DNA from: CAIKZZ01 sp036742455
Lineage (GTDB): Bacteria; Pseudomonadota; Gammaproteobacteria; Steroidobacterales; Steroidobacteraceae
Reading direction: 5' to 3'
Length of the DNA stretch: 64,000 nt
Assembly (NCBI GenBank): GCA_036742455.1
Contig: DAINQU010000010.1
Location: 34,949 to 98,948, forward strand
Positions 1 to 8,555 of this stretch are shown piece after piece. The translations under genes and the position numbers were made by a program. The notes under the pieces were generated by a model that had not been told where the DNA came from, did no database searches, and worked only from the letters and a program-made list of their open reading frames with translations. Position 1 is the stretch's first letter. The number at the start of each line of letters is the position of its first letter.

Positions 1-2
1 TG

Positions 3-650
3 GAGACCTATCGCGCCGTGCGCGAGGCGGTGCCGGCCTCTTTTGTGGTGGGCTGCCGCATGCTGGCCGAGGAATGCATCGAGGGTGGCAGCTCGGTCGA
101 GGATGCCGTCCACCACGCTGTCGCGTTCGCCGGCGCCGGTATGGACTTTCTGTCCTTGTCTCGCGGCGGTAAGTTCGATGATGCCCTGGCGCCCAAAGTC
201 GGTGAAGCGGTCTATCCGTACACGGGCCCCTCCGGTTATGAGTGCATGCCGTCGTACTACTCCGATGCACGCGGACCGTTCGGGCGCAACCGCGACGCTG
301 CCGTGGCTATCCGTAGCGCGCTGCGTGCGGCGGGGTACACAACGCCCACGGTGGTGGCCGGCGGTGTGCACAATTTCCAGCAGGCTGAGGCGCTTCTCGC
401 CGACGATGTGGCCGATGTGGTCGGCGTGGCGCGACAGGTGCTGGCCGACCCTGACTTCTTTTTGAAGATACGCAGTGGCTGTGGGGCGGAAGTTCGATTG
501 TGCAAGTACACGAACTACTGCGAAGCCCTCGACGGTCGTCACAAAGAAGTCACCTGCGAGCTGTGGGATCGCGAGGCGTTGGAAGAGCCTGGGGTCACGC
601 GCTCCGCTGACGGGAAGCGTCGTTTGCTCGCGCCGGCGTGGCGACGTTGA
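3..650 (+). CDS. NADH:flavin oxidoreductase (Old Yellow Enzyme family), C-terminal part
   Basis: This is the C-terminal 215 residues of an FMN-dependent (alpha/beta)8-barrel oxidoreductase; the reading frame is open to the left edge, so the true start lies outside the window. The visible part has the late barrel strands typical of the family: a VVAGGVHN strand-loop, then a DDVADVVGVARQVLADPD segment that in Old Yellow Enzyme relatives binds the FMN phosphate. A C-terminal CKYTNYCEALD / VTCELWD segment recalls NADH:flavin oxidoreductases of catabolic clusters. It is followed 82 bp downstream by an MFS carrier and a hydrolase on the same strand, suggesting a small catabolic operon. The substrate cannot be told from the fragment. 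Family assignment is fairly sure, substrate unknown. Confidence 0.8.
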   Translation, partial: ETYRAVREAVPASFVVGCRMLAEECIEGGSSVEDAVHHAVAFAGAGMDFLSLSRGGKFDDALAPKVGEAVYPYTGPSGYECMPSYYSDARGPFGRNRDAAVAIRSALRAAGYTTPTVVAGGVHNFQQAEALLADDVADVVGVARQVLADPDFFLKIRSGCGAEVRLCKYTNYCEALDGRHKEVTCELWDREALEEPGVTRSADGKRRLLAPAWRR

Positions 651-732
651 TCGAGGGGCAGCGCGCGAACAATTAGCAGGTTATGCTCCCCCCGACGGCC
701 ACAGAGCCTGCTGTGTCTTAAAGGGGGGGCGC

Positions 733-2067
733 ATGTCGAAGATTGATCTGGAGTCGGTGATTGAGTCGGCACCGTTCGGCCGATTGGGCTGGTTGGTCTT
801 GGTGCTCACCACACTGGCGCTCGTCTTTGACGGCTTTGATATTCAATCTATTGCGTTTGCCGCACCCGCGCTCTTTCACGACTGGGCCATCTCCAAGGCA
901 AACTTGTCGGGGGTCTTGGCGTGGGGATTGATCGGCATGGCCGTGGGCGCCTTGGCGATCGGCGAAATTGGTGACCGTTTCGGTCGGCGTTGGGCCACGA
1001 TCCTGTCGCTCGCGGTGATTGCGATCGCAACCTTCTACACCGCGCGTGCGCAGAACTTGAGCGAATTGGCCTTGTGGCGCGGGCTGGCGGGTATCGGCCT
1101 TGGCGGTACCTTACCGAATGCGACGGCGCTGATCGTCGAGTTTTCGAATCGCAAGACCCGCAATTTGGCGGTTGCTGTCACCGTAGTCGGTGTGCCGATC
1201 GGGGGCCTGTTAGGGGCGGCGCTGGCTGCACCGATCGTACCCACCTATGGATGGCGGGGTATTTTCATTTTGGGGGCCGTCCTCCCGGCTCTGCTGGCTG
1301 TGTGGGCTTTTTTCGGGCTGCCAGAGTCGCCCCGTTTTCTCGCCACACGACCGCAGCGTAGCGCCGATTTGGCGCGTTTGATGAACCGCGTCGTTGGCGC
1401 GTCGCGATTCTCCGCCGATGATCGTTGGTTTTTGTCCGGGTCTGAGCAGATTCGCCACGGTGTTCGCGAGTTGTTCCGATCGGTCTACGCGTACAACACG
1501 ATCATGATCTGGCTCGTCTTCATGACGAACGTATTGACGGTCTATTCCTTCTTCAATTGGACGCCCGCGCTGCTCTCCGGCGCGGGATTGGCGGTCCCGG
1601 CCGCGATCAAAGGTTCCTTGTATTTCAACCTCGGTGGTTGCGTCGGCGCAGTGGGTGGCGCGTGGATCATGGGCCGTCTGGGTTCTCGCGTTGTCATAGG
1701 CGGACTCGGTGCTATCGGCGTCGTTGCCGTCTTTTGGCTGGGCCAATTGCACATTGATGCGACGATGGCGTTGTGGCCCCTGTACGCGTTGATGGCCGTA
1801 GCGGGCGGGTGCATCTCGGGTCTGCAGGTCAATATGTACACCGTCTGCGCGGCCGCCTATCCGACGCATCTGCGCGCGACGGGGATCGGTGCGGGCTTGG
1901 CCAATGCGCGGCTCGGCGGCATTTTCTCGGCGTTCACCGGCCCCTTCTTGTTGAGTCTGGGCGGGGGACTTTCGACCTTTTTCACGGGATTGTCGGGGGT
2001 GCTGTTCCTGACATTCATCGCCGCTATGTTGATGCGCTGCCATCTTGAGCCCGCCAAAGCGTCCTGA
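733..2067 (+). CDS. MFS transporter, aromatic acid:H+ symporter (AAHS)-like
   Basis: A 444-residue inner-membrane carrier with about 12 hydrophobic segments. The first helix carries the DGFD motif that resembles the DGYD hallmark of AAHS carriers such as PcaK and BenK, and the loop between helices 2 and 3 has the MFS motif GDRFGRR. A PESPRFL segment ends the first six-helix half. I chose the ATG at 733, behind a purine-rich GGGGGGG stretch; the open frame reaches back to 475 but that part overlaps the upstream gene and does not look like protein. The stop codon overlaps the next start (TGATG at 2065-2069). Proton-driven uptake of an organic acid is likely from family knowledge; the substrate is not visible. 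Confidence 0.85.
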   Translation: MSKIDLESVIESAPFGRLGWLVLVLTTLALVFDGFDIQSIAFAAPALFHDWAISKANLSGVLAWGLIGMAVGALAIGEIGDRFGRRWATILSLAVIAIATFYTARAQNLSELALWRGLAGIGLGGTLPNATALIVEFSNRKTRNLAVAVTVVGVPIGGLLGAALAAPIVPTYGWRGIFILGAVLPALLAVWAFFGLPESPRFLATRPQRSADLARLMNRVVGASRFSADDRWFLSGSEQIRHGVRELFRSVYAYNTIMIWLVFMTNVLTVYSFFNWTPALLSGAGLAVPAAIKGSLYFNLGGCVGAVGGAWIMGRLGSRVVIGGLGAIGVVAVFWLGQLHIDATMALWPLYALMAVAGGCISGLQVNMYTVCAAAYPTHLRATGIGAGLANARLGGIFSAFTGPFLLSLGGGLSTFFTGLSGVLFLTFIAAMLMRCHLEPAKAS

Positions 2068-2792
2068 TGGCTATGCCGACGTGGCTGCTCATTCACGGTC
2101 TCGGTGCCACCGGTGCCGTGTGGCACGGTGTGGCCACGATTCTGCGAGCACACGGCCACACCGTTTATTGCCCTGATTTGGCAGGCCATGGCGAGGGCAT
2201 TCGTCTGGCGTCCTACTCCGTCCCGGCGTTGGCTCAGCACGTGGCAGAAGCAGTGCCGTCCAACGAGTCGCTGCACGTTTTGGGGCATTCCCTCGGCGGC
2301 TACGTCGCGTTGGAATTGGCGAGCGGTCGCTATGGACTCACCGTTGCTACCGCAACGGTCATTGGCACGAAGTTGCATTTCACAGCGGACGAGCGGCAAA
2401 CGATGACAGAGTGGGCTCGCCGCCCGGTGCGGTCGTTTGCGAGCCGTACCGAAGCCCTCGCCCGTTACCGCCGCGTCGCCGGTCTTGAGCGCGCGACGGT
2501 CGATGACGATCCGCACCTACAGCGTGGGGTTCGTGATACGGACGGCGCTTGGACGCTTGCAGCCGATCCGATGAGCTACCTGTTGGAGGCTCCGCCATTT
2601 TCGGCACTGCTCGCAGCCGCCCTATGCCGGGTGCAGGCCGCGTGTGGCACTAACGACGCGATGGTTACGCTGGCAGCGCTCCAGGCGCTCGTCCCGGATG
2701 CCAGTGCGTTTTCGGGTCTGGGTCATAACGCTCACGTGGAATCTCCGGAGCGTGTCGCGGCCTTTGCCATCACGGCACTGTCGGCCGGTTAG
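2067..2792 (+). CDS. alpha/beta hydrolase
   Basis: A 241-residue cytoplasmic alpha/beta-hydrolase with no signal peptide. Near the N-terminus is the oxyanion-hole segment LLIHGLGATG. The nucleophile elbow GHSLGG lies near residue 75, and a candidate catalytic His sits in GLGHNAHVESPE near the C-terminus. The start codon overlaps the stop of the MFS gene by one base, so the two are translationally coupled. With the upstream flavin oxidoreductase and carrier it probably forms an uptake-plus-hydrolysis unit for an ester or lactone. The substrate is unknown. Confidence 0.8.
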   Translation: MAMPTWLLIHGLGATGAVWHGVATILRAHGHTVYCPDLAGHGEGIRLASYSVPALAQHVAEAVPSNESLHVLGHSLGGYVALELASGRYGLTVATATVIGTKLHFTADERQTMTEWARRPVRSFASRTEALARYRRVAGLERATVDDDPHLQRGVRDTDGAWTLAADPMSYLLEAPPFSALLAAALCRVQAACGTNDAMVTLAALQALVPDASAFSGLGHNAHVESPERVAAFAITALSAG

Positions 2793-2801
2793 GAGCGCGA
2801 T

Positions 2802-3422
2802 TCAGCCGTGCGGCGTGATCCGACGGCCAACATCTGCGACGACCAGCGAGGTGGGGTCGTCTAACTCGTAGGTTCGTACGAGGGTGTTGTCCGGCGCCAG
2901 CAAGTAGAGACGGATTGCATGATTGGGTCCTCCGTCTGGCGTCCGTGCAGCGATCCGGTCGGGCGGTAGCACACCGAGCAGCGCTGCGCTGTGCTGCAAA
3001 CGCGCGCTCGCACCCGTCAGACCGATGATCCGAGGATCAAAGTGTTGTACGTAGGCGGTGAGCACGTCGGGCGTGTCGTGCTCGGGATCAAGGGTGACGA
3101 ACAAGGGCACGAGACCGTGCAGATCGTCGCCCAGCGCCGCGACGACGAGGTGCATTTTGGTCAGGGTCGCCGGGCAGGCTTCCGGGCAGGCGGTGTAACC
3201 GTAGGCGACCAGCTTGTAATGATCCCCTAACCCGAGCGCATCGGTGGTCCGCCCTAGGCCGTCCACGAGTCCGGTGAAATCGGCCACCGTGACGGGTGCA
3301 ACGGGTCGCTTTAAGGCGCCGACGCCGAGGCCGACGGCAAAGGCGATGCCCATGCCGGCCGCCACGGTGTACCAGACGATCCGCGCGCCCCGGGAAAGTA
3401 ACCGCCGCCGCGCCGCTGTCAT
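2802..3422 (-). CDS. SCO1/SenC/PrrC-type copper chaperone
   Basis: A 206-residue membrane-anchored thioredoxin-fold protein. An N-terminal hydrophobic helix (about residues 16-36) is followed by a periplasmic domain. The copper-binding CxxxC is Cys79-Pro-Glu-Ala-Cys83 within GYTACPEACP, and the third ligand is probably His168 in NHAIRLYLL. SCO proteins deliver copper to the CuA centre of cytochrome oxidase or act as thiol-disulfide reductases. It is the last gene of a minus-strand copper group: Csp-like protein, DUF2946 protein, outer-membrane barrel, SCO. No oxidase genes are in view, so a role in general copper handling is as likely as oxidase assembly. It converges with the hydrolase gene, 9 bp away. 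Confidence 0.88.
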   Translation of the reverse strand: MTAARRRLLSRGARIVWYTVAAGMGIAFAVGLGVGALKRPVAPVTVADFTGLVDGLGRTTDALGLGDHYKLVAYGYTACPEACPATLTKMHLVVAALGDDLHGLVPLFVTLDPEHDTPDVLTAYVQHFDPRIIGLTGASARLQHSAALLGVLPPDRIAARTPDGGPNHAIRLYLLAPDNTLVRTYELDDPTSLVVADVGRRITPHG

Positions 3423-3488
3423 GGGCGGTTCGCTCGGTCGGTCGTAGATACGCAGATCGATCGGCTCGACATATCGTTCTTCAAAACC

Positions 3489-4448
3489 TCAGAAGGAGTA
3501 GTACGCGGTGACTTTGTACAGCTGTTTGGAAATCAGCTGATTGCCGCTCACGTTGTTATAAACCGCAAAACCCGCTTCGGCGTAGACGCGGACTTTCGAA
3601 AAGTGCGCCTCGACGCCTGGGCCTACGATCAGACGCGTGTAGCCGGAATCGCCCGGATGACCGTCCGTGCCACCGTCGTGACCGCGATACGCCGCCGTCA
3701 CTTGGACGAGGGGCGTCAACGAAAACGCATCGGACGAACGTAGGCCTTCAAAGTAGGTGCCCGCGACGCCGATCACTTCATTACCGGGCCGGTAATTGGA
3801 CTTCGATTGCACGGGTTGCTCCCACTGGCCGCGCAAGAAGTACCCCACTTTGCCATCCTTGGTCAGACGGCCGCGATGAAAGCCACCGAGCAGCAGGTCG
3901 GTGCTGCCCGAACCGATCTCCGTGTCCGGATCGAAATTGGCGTAGTTCGAATCGCCCGTGGGTAACTTCAGACCGAAGGTGAGGCCGGAGGACATATCCG
4001 GCGAGAAACCCGTGTAGACACCGCGGATTCGGATATCCCCGATCGCGGAGTGGTTGAACGTGCCAATGTTGCCCGAGTCGTCCTCGGTCGTGAACTTACG
4101 GCTCCAGTACGGCACGTCCACCTGGATTCCCCAGCGACGGTTGAACATGTACTGCAGTCCGGCGGTGTAGAACTGGGTTTGGATGTGTTTGTCGCCATTA
4201 TTGTCAGCGGGCGCGGCCGACGTGCCACTCCAGTTGGTGTTCTGGTTCAAAAAATCCGCTTCAATCGACACAACGCCGCCGGCGCCGTCCGGAAACATGG
4301 CGCCCGTACCGACGTCAAACACCCCACAGCCGCACGCACAGGCGTGCGCCGCCGTCGGGGCCCATAGGGGTAATGCCGCCAACAACAAGGCGGGTAGACC
4401 GCGAGGGATCGCGCGAAAAGTCGTCCGAAAAGGGGTCAAGAACTGCAT
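3489..4448 (-). CDS. Predicted outer-membrane beta-barrel protein of a copper-associated group
   Basis: A 319-residue exported protein. It has an N-terminal signal peptide (about residues 1-36, ending near TAAHA) followed at once by a cysteine-rich CACGCG motif that could bind metal at the mature N-terminus. The rest is rich in alternating aromatic and polar strands (for example LTFGLKLPTGDSNY), as in outer-membrane channels of the phenol-degradation MetA-like or generic transporter type. The last residue is Phe, the usual C-terminal signal for outer-membrane barrel insertion. It lies between the DUF2946 and SCO genes on the same strand. I infer passage or sensing of copper from context; no substrate is shown by sequence. 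Confidence 0.65.
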   Translation of the reverse strand: MQFLTPFRTTFRAIPRGLPALLLAALPLWAPTAAHACACGCGVFDVGTGAMFPDGAGGVVSIEADFLNQNTNWSGTSAAPADNNGDKHIQTQFYTAGLQYMFNRRWGIQVDVPYWSRKFTTEDDSGNIGTFNHSAIGDIRIRGVYTGFSPDMSSGLTFGLKLPTGDSNYANFDPDTEIGSGSTDLLLGGFHRGRLTKDGKVGYFLRGQWEQPVQSKSNYRPGNEVIGVAGTYFEGLRSSDAFSLTPLVQVTAAYRGHDGGTDGHPGDSGYTRLIVGPGVEAHFSKVRVYAEAGFAVYNNVSGNQLISKQLYKVTAYYSF

Positions 4449-4512
4449 AAAACTCTCTCGTAACAGGATGGCCGATCACCATCGGCAGGGGCGCTTGTGC
4501 GCCGAACATGGT

Positions 4513-4878
4513 TCAGACGAGAGAGTGGACGGGCGGCGCGCGACCGAGTTGCTGGCGCGTCGGACCCGACAGGGCGATCGCGCGATGGTAATAGGTCGCA
4601 GCGGGTACTGCCGGCGCCGGCAGCAGTGTGGCGGCAAGAAACAGCGTGGGAAGCGGGGCGCCTCCAGCGCTTTGCGCAAAGGGACACGAGCGATCCGTAT
4701 CGCCAGGGTGCTTCGTGTCCACGGCACCATCGTGACCGCAGAAGACGTAGTGGATGCCGCCACCAGCCGTGCTGGCCATAAAGCCGGCAGGGACCATCGC
4801 ACGCGCGAATAAGAGCGGAAGCAGCGCAAGCGCTACCCATAGCCAAAAGCGACGCGGCGAGTACCCGGACGGAACCAT
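4513..4878 (-). CDS. DUF2946 family protein
   Basis: A 121-residue protein starting with a hydrophobic helix (WLWVALALLPLLFARAMVPAGFM) and carrying a CPFAQSAGG motif and a CGHD motif in the central part, both typical of DUF2946. The family is small and often encoded near copper or TonB-dependent copper uptake genes; its biochemical role is not established. I chose the ATG at 4878 because translation from farther upstream would run through a region that also codes the end of the copper-storage gene in another frame. The gene lies between the Csp-like protein and the outer-membrane barrel. Confidence 0.7.
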   Translation of the reverse strand: MVPSGYSPRRFWLWVALALLPLLFARAMVPAGFMASTAGGGIHYVFCGHDGAVDTKHPGDTDRSCPFAQSAGGAPLPTLFLAATLLPAPAVPAATYYHRAIALSGPTRQQLGRAPPVHSLV

Positions 4879-4937
4879 ACGATGCGTTTTACCAGCGCTC
4901 CACCTGCCCAGCAAGGGGGGCGATCGTGTAGTGCGAC

Positions 4938-5363
4938 TCAGGTCGCGATTTTCGCGCACTCTGCCGCACACGCTTTGCAGGCGTCCGCGCAGGCTTGGCA
5001 GGGCGGATGTTCGGAGTGCTTGTTGCACTCTTCTTCGCACGCCCTGCAGACGTCGGCCGCGACCGCCGCGTATTTGGGCAGCAGCGGTGATTGTTGCGCG
5101 GCGAGCACCTCAAGCGCGTTGCAGACAGCGATCAGGCTCGTCACCGAGCGGGCGCAGGCCGCCATGGACTTATCGCCGTCGGCGAGGCGATCGAAACAGT
5201 GCGCGAGACAGGCATTGGCCGTCTCAACGCAGTGCGCAGCCGAGTGAAGCAAGGGCGACCCGCCATGGTCGTGGTGGTGATCTGCCTTCTCGGCGGACTC
5301 GGCGCTCAGTGTCACAGCAGCGAGCGCTGCACCGGTCGCCATCAGTAGGTGTCTGCGATCCAT
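4938..5363 (-). CDS. Csp1-like four-helix-bundle copper-storage protein with Tat-type signal
   Basis: A 141-residue protein. The N-terminus MDRRHLLMATGAALAA resembles a twin-arginine signal, followed by a His-rich linker (HHHDH) and a helical region with 13 cysteines by my count, several as CxxxC pairs such as CRACEEEC and CQACADACKAC. This matches the copper-storage protein family; as I recall, the Tat-exported Csp1 of Methylosinus trichosporium also lines its bundle with 13 Cys that bind many Cu(I) ions. The start at 5363 is set by a GGGGAGAT ribosome-binding site eight bases upstream; the frame is open farther left but without such a site. It leads the copper group DUF2946, barrel and SCO. 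Confidence 0.85.
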   Translation of the reverse strand: MDRRHLLMATGAALAAVTLSAESAEKADHHHDHGGSPLLHSAAHCVETANACLAHCFDRLADGDKSMAACARSVTSLIAVCNALEVLAAQQSPLLPKYAAVAADVCRACEEECNKHSEHPPCQACADACKACAAECAKIAT

Positions 5364-5404
5364 CGTTGATCTCCCCACCAGCGACCGCGCCGGCGTTATG
5401 TCCA

Positions 5405-5410
5405 ATAATA
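5405..5410 (-). promoter_or_regulatory. Possible -10 element for the copper group
   Basis: On the minus strand this reads TATTAT, one mismatch from the sigma70 -10 consensus, about 42 bp before the Csp-like start. No good -35 is seen at 16-18 bp spacing, only TTATCG. The 94-bp gap after the PLP-enzyme gene would allow the copper group its own transcription start. Confidence 0.3.
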
Positions 5411-5457
5411 CCGATGACAAGCCATGCCGATAAGTCCCCCGCGAGCGGAGGCGCTGA

Positions 5458-6744
5458 TCAAAAGAGCGTGGAGATCGCCGACACCACGCGATATCCGTCG
5501 TCGACGACCGGAATGGCACGCCATTTGTCGAAGGTCGTGCAAGGGTGTGAAATCCCAAACACCAAGCTATCACCCACCTCAAGGCGGTCGGTCGCCCCGG
5601 TCAGGATCAGGTGCTGGTCGTACAGGCCGGCCGCGGTCAGGGGTGCGGGCAGCGGTACCGGCGAGGTGTGCAGCCCGCGTCGGAACCAAGCGGTCGGACG
5701 TGGCAGTTCAATGTCGTAGGACACGTCCCGTTTGCCGAGCCCGGCAATCAGGCGGCCCGGCTCGGGGATGGACTGTACGTCGGCCCAGACTTCGAGGGCG
5801 GGCTGCAGCCCCAGGCCCAACCGGTCGACACGTGGGGAGCGCGCCCGCATCGCCGCAAAAAAACGGTCGTAGCTACCCGAGTCATGGACGACGTAGCAGC
5901 CTGAGCGGAGCACCACTTCGACACGCGGATTTGCGGCGAGCGGGGCTAAGGCATCCGCCACGAGATCAAAAAGGGCAGACCCGCCCGCTGACACCCACAA
6001 AGGCCGGTGACCCGTCCATTCGGCTGCAAGGACCGAATTCACGACGGATAAGAGGTCGTCCGTCATACGGTGGGTCACCTCCTGGCCATCAAGCCCCTCG
6101 ACCGCGATGCCTTCGTACGCCTCCAATCCGACAAAGTCGAGCCAAGGGCTGAGCGTTCGGACGTGTTCAATCAACTCCAGCGCCGCATCTGGCCCGCGGA
6201 CGCCCGTGCGCCCGCCGCGAATGCCGAGTTCGACCATGACAGCCAACGGCTGGGCGAGTCCCCGAACACGCACGGCCTCCGCGAGCGCCGTCGCGCCGAC
6301 CGCGGAGTCGACCAAGCAGATCAGCTCAAACGCGGGGTCGGCCGCCAGAAGATCCATCACAAGCGCGATGTTGGCCGTCCCGACCAACTCATTGGCCATC
6401 AGGACGCGTCGGACGCCGAGCCGGTGATAGATCTTGACGTGGTGTGCCGTCGCAGCCGTGAGGCCCCACGCCCCGTCTTCCAGTTGCATGGCGAAGATTT
6501 CGGGACTCATCGTCGTCTTGCCATGCGGCGCGAGGCGCATCCCGGTGGTGGTGATGAACTCGCGCATCCAGGCCCGGTTATGGTGCAGGCGTGAGGCCCG
6601 TAGCACCGCACACGGCAGGGGGAGGTCGCCGGCCAGCAAGCTCAACCCTAATTCGGCGAGGTGCGCGACCGGAACGCCTTCCGCGCGCAAGGGGAACCCT
6701 TTCAGACCCCAATCGACGTTCGTCATCAACGCTCCATCGGTCAT
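5458..6744 (-). CDS. D-serine dehydratase / D-threonine aldolase-like PLP enzyme
   Basis: A 428-residue fold-type III PLP enzyme of the alanine-racemase N-terminal family. The PLP lysine lies in LAPHGKTTMSPE (around residue 76), and the C-terminal domain carries GISHPCTTFDKW, whose His-x-Cys pair is the zinc site of eukaryote-type D-serine dehydratases and D-threonine aldolases. Members deaminate D-serine or cleave beta-hydroxy D-amino acids. It starts 2 bp after the fused choline transporter, so it is co-transcribed with betC and that transporter. This is an unexpected partner for choline uptake, and the true substrate may be a related amine-containing hydroxy acid. The start at 6744 has a GGGAA site; an alternative ATG exists at 6726. 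Confidence 0.82.
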   Translation of the reverse strand: MTDGALMTNVDWGLKGFPLRAEGVPVAHLAELGLSLLAGDLPLPCAVLRASRLHHNRAWMREFITTTGMRLAPHGKTTMSPEIFAMQLEDGAWGLTAATAHHVKIYHRLGVRRVLMANELVGTANIALVMDLLAADPAFELICLVDSAVGATALAEAVRVRGLAQPLAVMVELGIRGGRTGVRGPDAALELIEHVRTLSPWLDFVGLEAYEGIAVEGLDGQEVTHRMTDDLLSVVNSVLAAEWTGHRPLWVSAGGSALFDLVADALAPLAANPRVEVVLRSGCYVVHDSGSYDRFFAAMRARSPRVDRLGLGLQPALEVWADVQSIPEPGRLIAGLGKRDVSYDIELPRPTAWFRRGLHTSPVPLPAPLTAAGLYDQHLILTGATDRLEVGDSLVFGISHPCTTFDKWRAIPVVDDGYRVVSAISTLF

Positions 6745-6746
6745 GA

Positions 6747-8555
6747 TTATCGTTCCCGACGACGTGAAATACGATCCAGCACGATGGCGAGGAGCACGAT
6801 TGCAAGACCGGCCTCAAAGCCCATGCCAACCTGTACGGTGTTGAGTGCGCGCACGACGGGTACACCCAGTCCACCGGCCCCTACCAATGCAGCGATCACC
6901 ACCATCGACAGGCACAGCATGATGCACTGCGTCACGCCTTCGAGGATCAGTGGGAAGGCGGAGGGCAATTCGATTTTTGTCAGGCGCTGCCAAGGCGTCG
7001 CGCCGAACGCGTCGCCCGCTTCTAGCAACGCGCGAGGGGTGGACGCGATGCCCAATTGGGTGAGCCGCACCGGTGCCGGTAAGGCGAAGATCACCGTCGA
7101 GATGATCGCCGGTACCACACCCAATCCGAACAGCACGAGCGTCGGGATCAGATAGACAAACGTCGGTAGCGTCTGCATTAGATCGAGCGCCGGCCGTAAT
7201 GCGGCGTGCAGACGTGGGCGATGCGCGGCCGCGATACCGAGCGGTATGCCGAGCGTGATGGTGATTAACGCGGCGACCAGCACCAGCGCAAGGGTCTCCA
7301 GTGTTGCCGCCCAGTAGCCCTGATTCATGATGAACATCAGCGCCATCGTGACGAACAGCGCGAGTTTCCACGATCGCTGCAACCACCACGCGAGAGCCGC
7401 GAAACCGATGATCATTACCATCGCGGGAACCGAGCGTAACGCTGTGACGGCCAGCGACACGCTCCCGTTGGTAACGGCCGAGATGGTGCTGAAGACGCCA
7501 GCGCCGTGACGTTTGATGGCGTCGATCGCGGTTGCGATCGCTGCGCCGACCGGAATCTTGTGATCCGACAACCAAGCCTCGACCCCATCACCGGTGAAGA
7601 GGCGACGCGGACCGGTCGTGCGCGCAGGCACATGCCCATCATAGGTGGTCACGCCTTCGAGCCAGGCGGAGCGGACGTCCGGATGCGCGCCAAGCCAGGC
7701 TCGTGCGGCGACCTCCACGGCAGTACCGGATTGGACAGACAGCATCAGTTCGTCTTCACCGCGCGTCGTGAATTCGACGTTGGCAAGGAAGCGTCCGAGA
7801 TTGGGGCACCGTTGTGCCAGGCCACGTCGGGTGAGTGTCCAGACGGTTGCTCCGCCGTAGTTCGGTCCGAACGTCGCATCGCCGCCGCTTAGGTAGCGAA
7901 TGGGGAACCGCATGTTCATCGGGTGCGGCTCCCAAGCCAAGAACACGATCGGGGAACGGGTAGCCACCGACCGTTCGACCTCGGCCAACATACCCTGTTC
8001 ACTCGAATCGACGAGGCGAAAATCACCGAGCAGGAACTCGTTCCGATCGATCATGCCCTGCACGATCCGATTGCCGTTGTTGCCCGGTTCAATGCCGTAG
8101 ATCCGGTGCCCTAAGCGATCGGCGAATCGGTGGATGTCTTTAAAGTCGTGCAGACCCGCGGCGTACAGGTAGTCGGGTACGGCGAGTGTGAACTTCGCAC
8201 CGGTCAGATTCGCGCGGATGATTTCGATGGAGCCGTCATCGATGTATGGACGACGAGTATCCACTTGCGCCGGCATCCAGTTGCCCAGAAAGGCGTCGAT
8301 ACGCTCACTTTTCATCGATTCGTACGTGACCGGCACGGACACGAGCGTGGCGCGCGGCGCGTAACCGAGATCCTCGAGGGTCACCATGACGAGCGTAGTC
8401 GTCGCAGTGACGTCGCTCCAGCCCACATCGGCGAAGTGCACTTCCCGACAGGATGGTGGCTCAGCCACCAATCCCGCCGCCGCCGGTGCAAACGCCAGCA
8501 GTACGAGCGCGCTAAGCGCCGAGACGAGGGAACCGAGCCATTGCCTCGAGATCAT
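6747..8555 (-). CDS. Fused choline/betaine ABC transporter: ChoX-like binding domain plus ChoW-like permease
   Basis: A 602-residue fusion. After a signal sequence (about residues 1-30), residues 30-300 form a ChoX-type substrate-binding domain. It has FADVGWSDVTATT, FLGNWMPAQ and FLAWEPHPMN, segments that hold the aromatic box for quaternary ammonium in ChoX/ProX. Residues from about 330 to the end form a permease with five or more helices and the EAA loop EAGDAFGATPWQRLTKIELP that docks the ATPase. The start at 8555 is chosen for an AGGA site five bases upstream; it overlaps betC by 44 bp. An ATG at 8570 lacks such a site, and longer versions only mirror betC. No ATPase gene is nearby. Specificity for choline is inferred from betC linkage and motifs. 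Confidence 0.85.
   Translation of the reverse strand: MISRQWLGSLVSALSALVLLAFAPAAAGLVAEPPSCREVHFADVGWSDVTATTTLVMVTLEDLGYAPRATLVSVPVTYESMKSERIDAFLGNWMPAQVDTRRPYIDDGSIEIIRANLTGAKFTLAVPDYLYAAGLHDFKDIHRFADRLGHRIYGIEPGNNGNRIVQGMIDRNEFLLGDFRLVDSSEQGMLAEVERSVATRSPIVFLAWEPHPMNMRFPIRYLSGGDATFGPNYGGATVWTLTRRGLAQRCPNLGRFLANVEFTTRGEDELMLSVQSGTAVEVAARAWLGAHPDVRSAWLEGVTTYDGHVPARTTGPRRLFTGDGVEAWLSDHKIPVGAAIATAIDAIKRHGAGVFSTISAVTNGSVSLAVTALRSVPAMVMIIGFAALAWWLQRSWKLALFVTMALMFIMNQGYWAATLETLALVLVAALITITLGIPLGIAAAHRPRLHAALRPALDLMQTLPTFVYLIPTLVLFGLGVVPAIISTVIFALPAPVRLTQLGIASTPRALLEAGDAFGATPWQRLTKIELPSAFPLILEGVTQCIMLCLSMVVIAALVGAGGLGVPVVRALNTVQVGMGFEAGLAIVLLAIVLDRISRRRER

Noticed and set aside
1210..2043. 277-residue open frame on the minus strand opposite the MFS gene
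   Set aside because: It lies wholly opposite a well-supported carrier gene, is Arg/Gln-rich with no fold motifs, and is typical of GC-rich shadow frames.
4183..4812. 209-residue plus-strand frame over the barrel and DUF2946 genes
   Set aside because: It is antisense to two genes with clear family motifs, and its product is a low-complexity Arg/Ala sequence.
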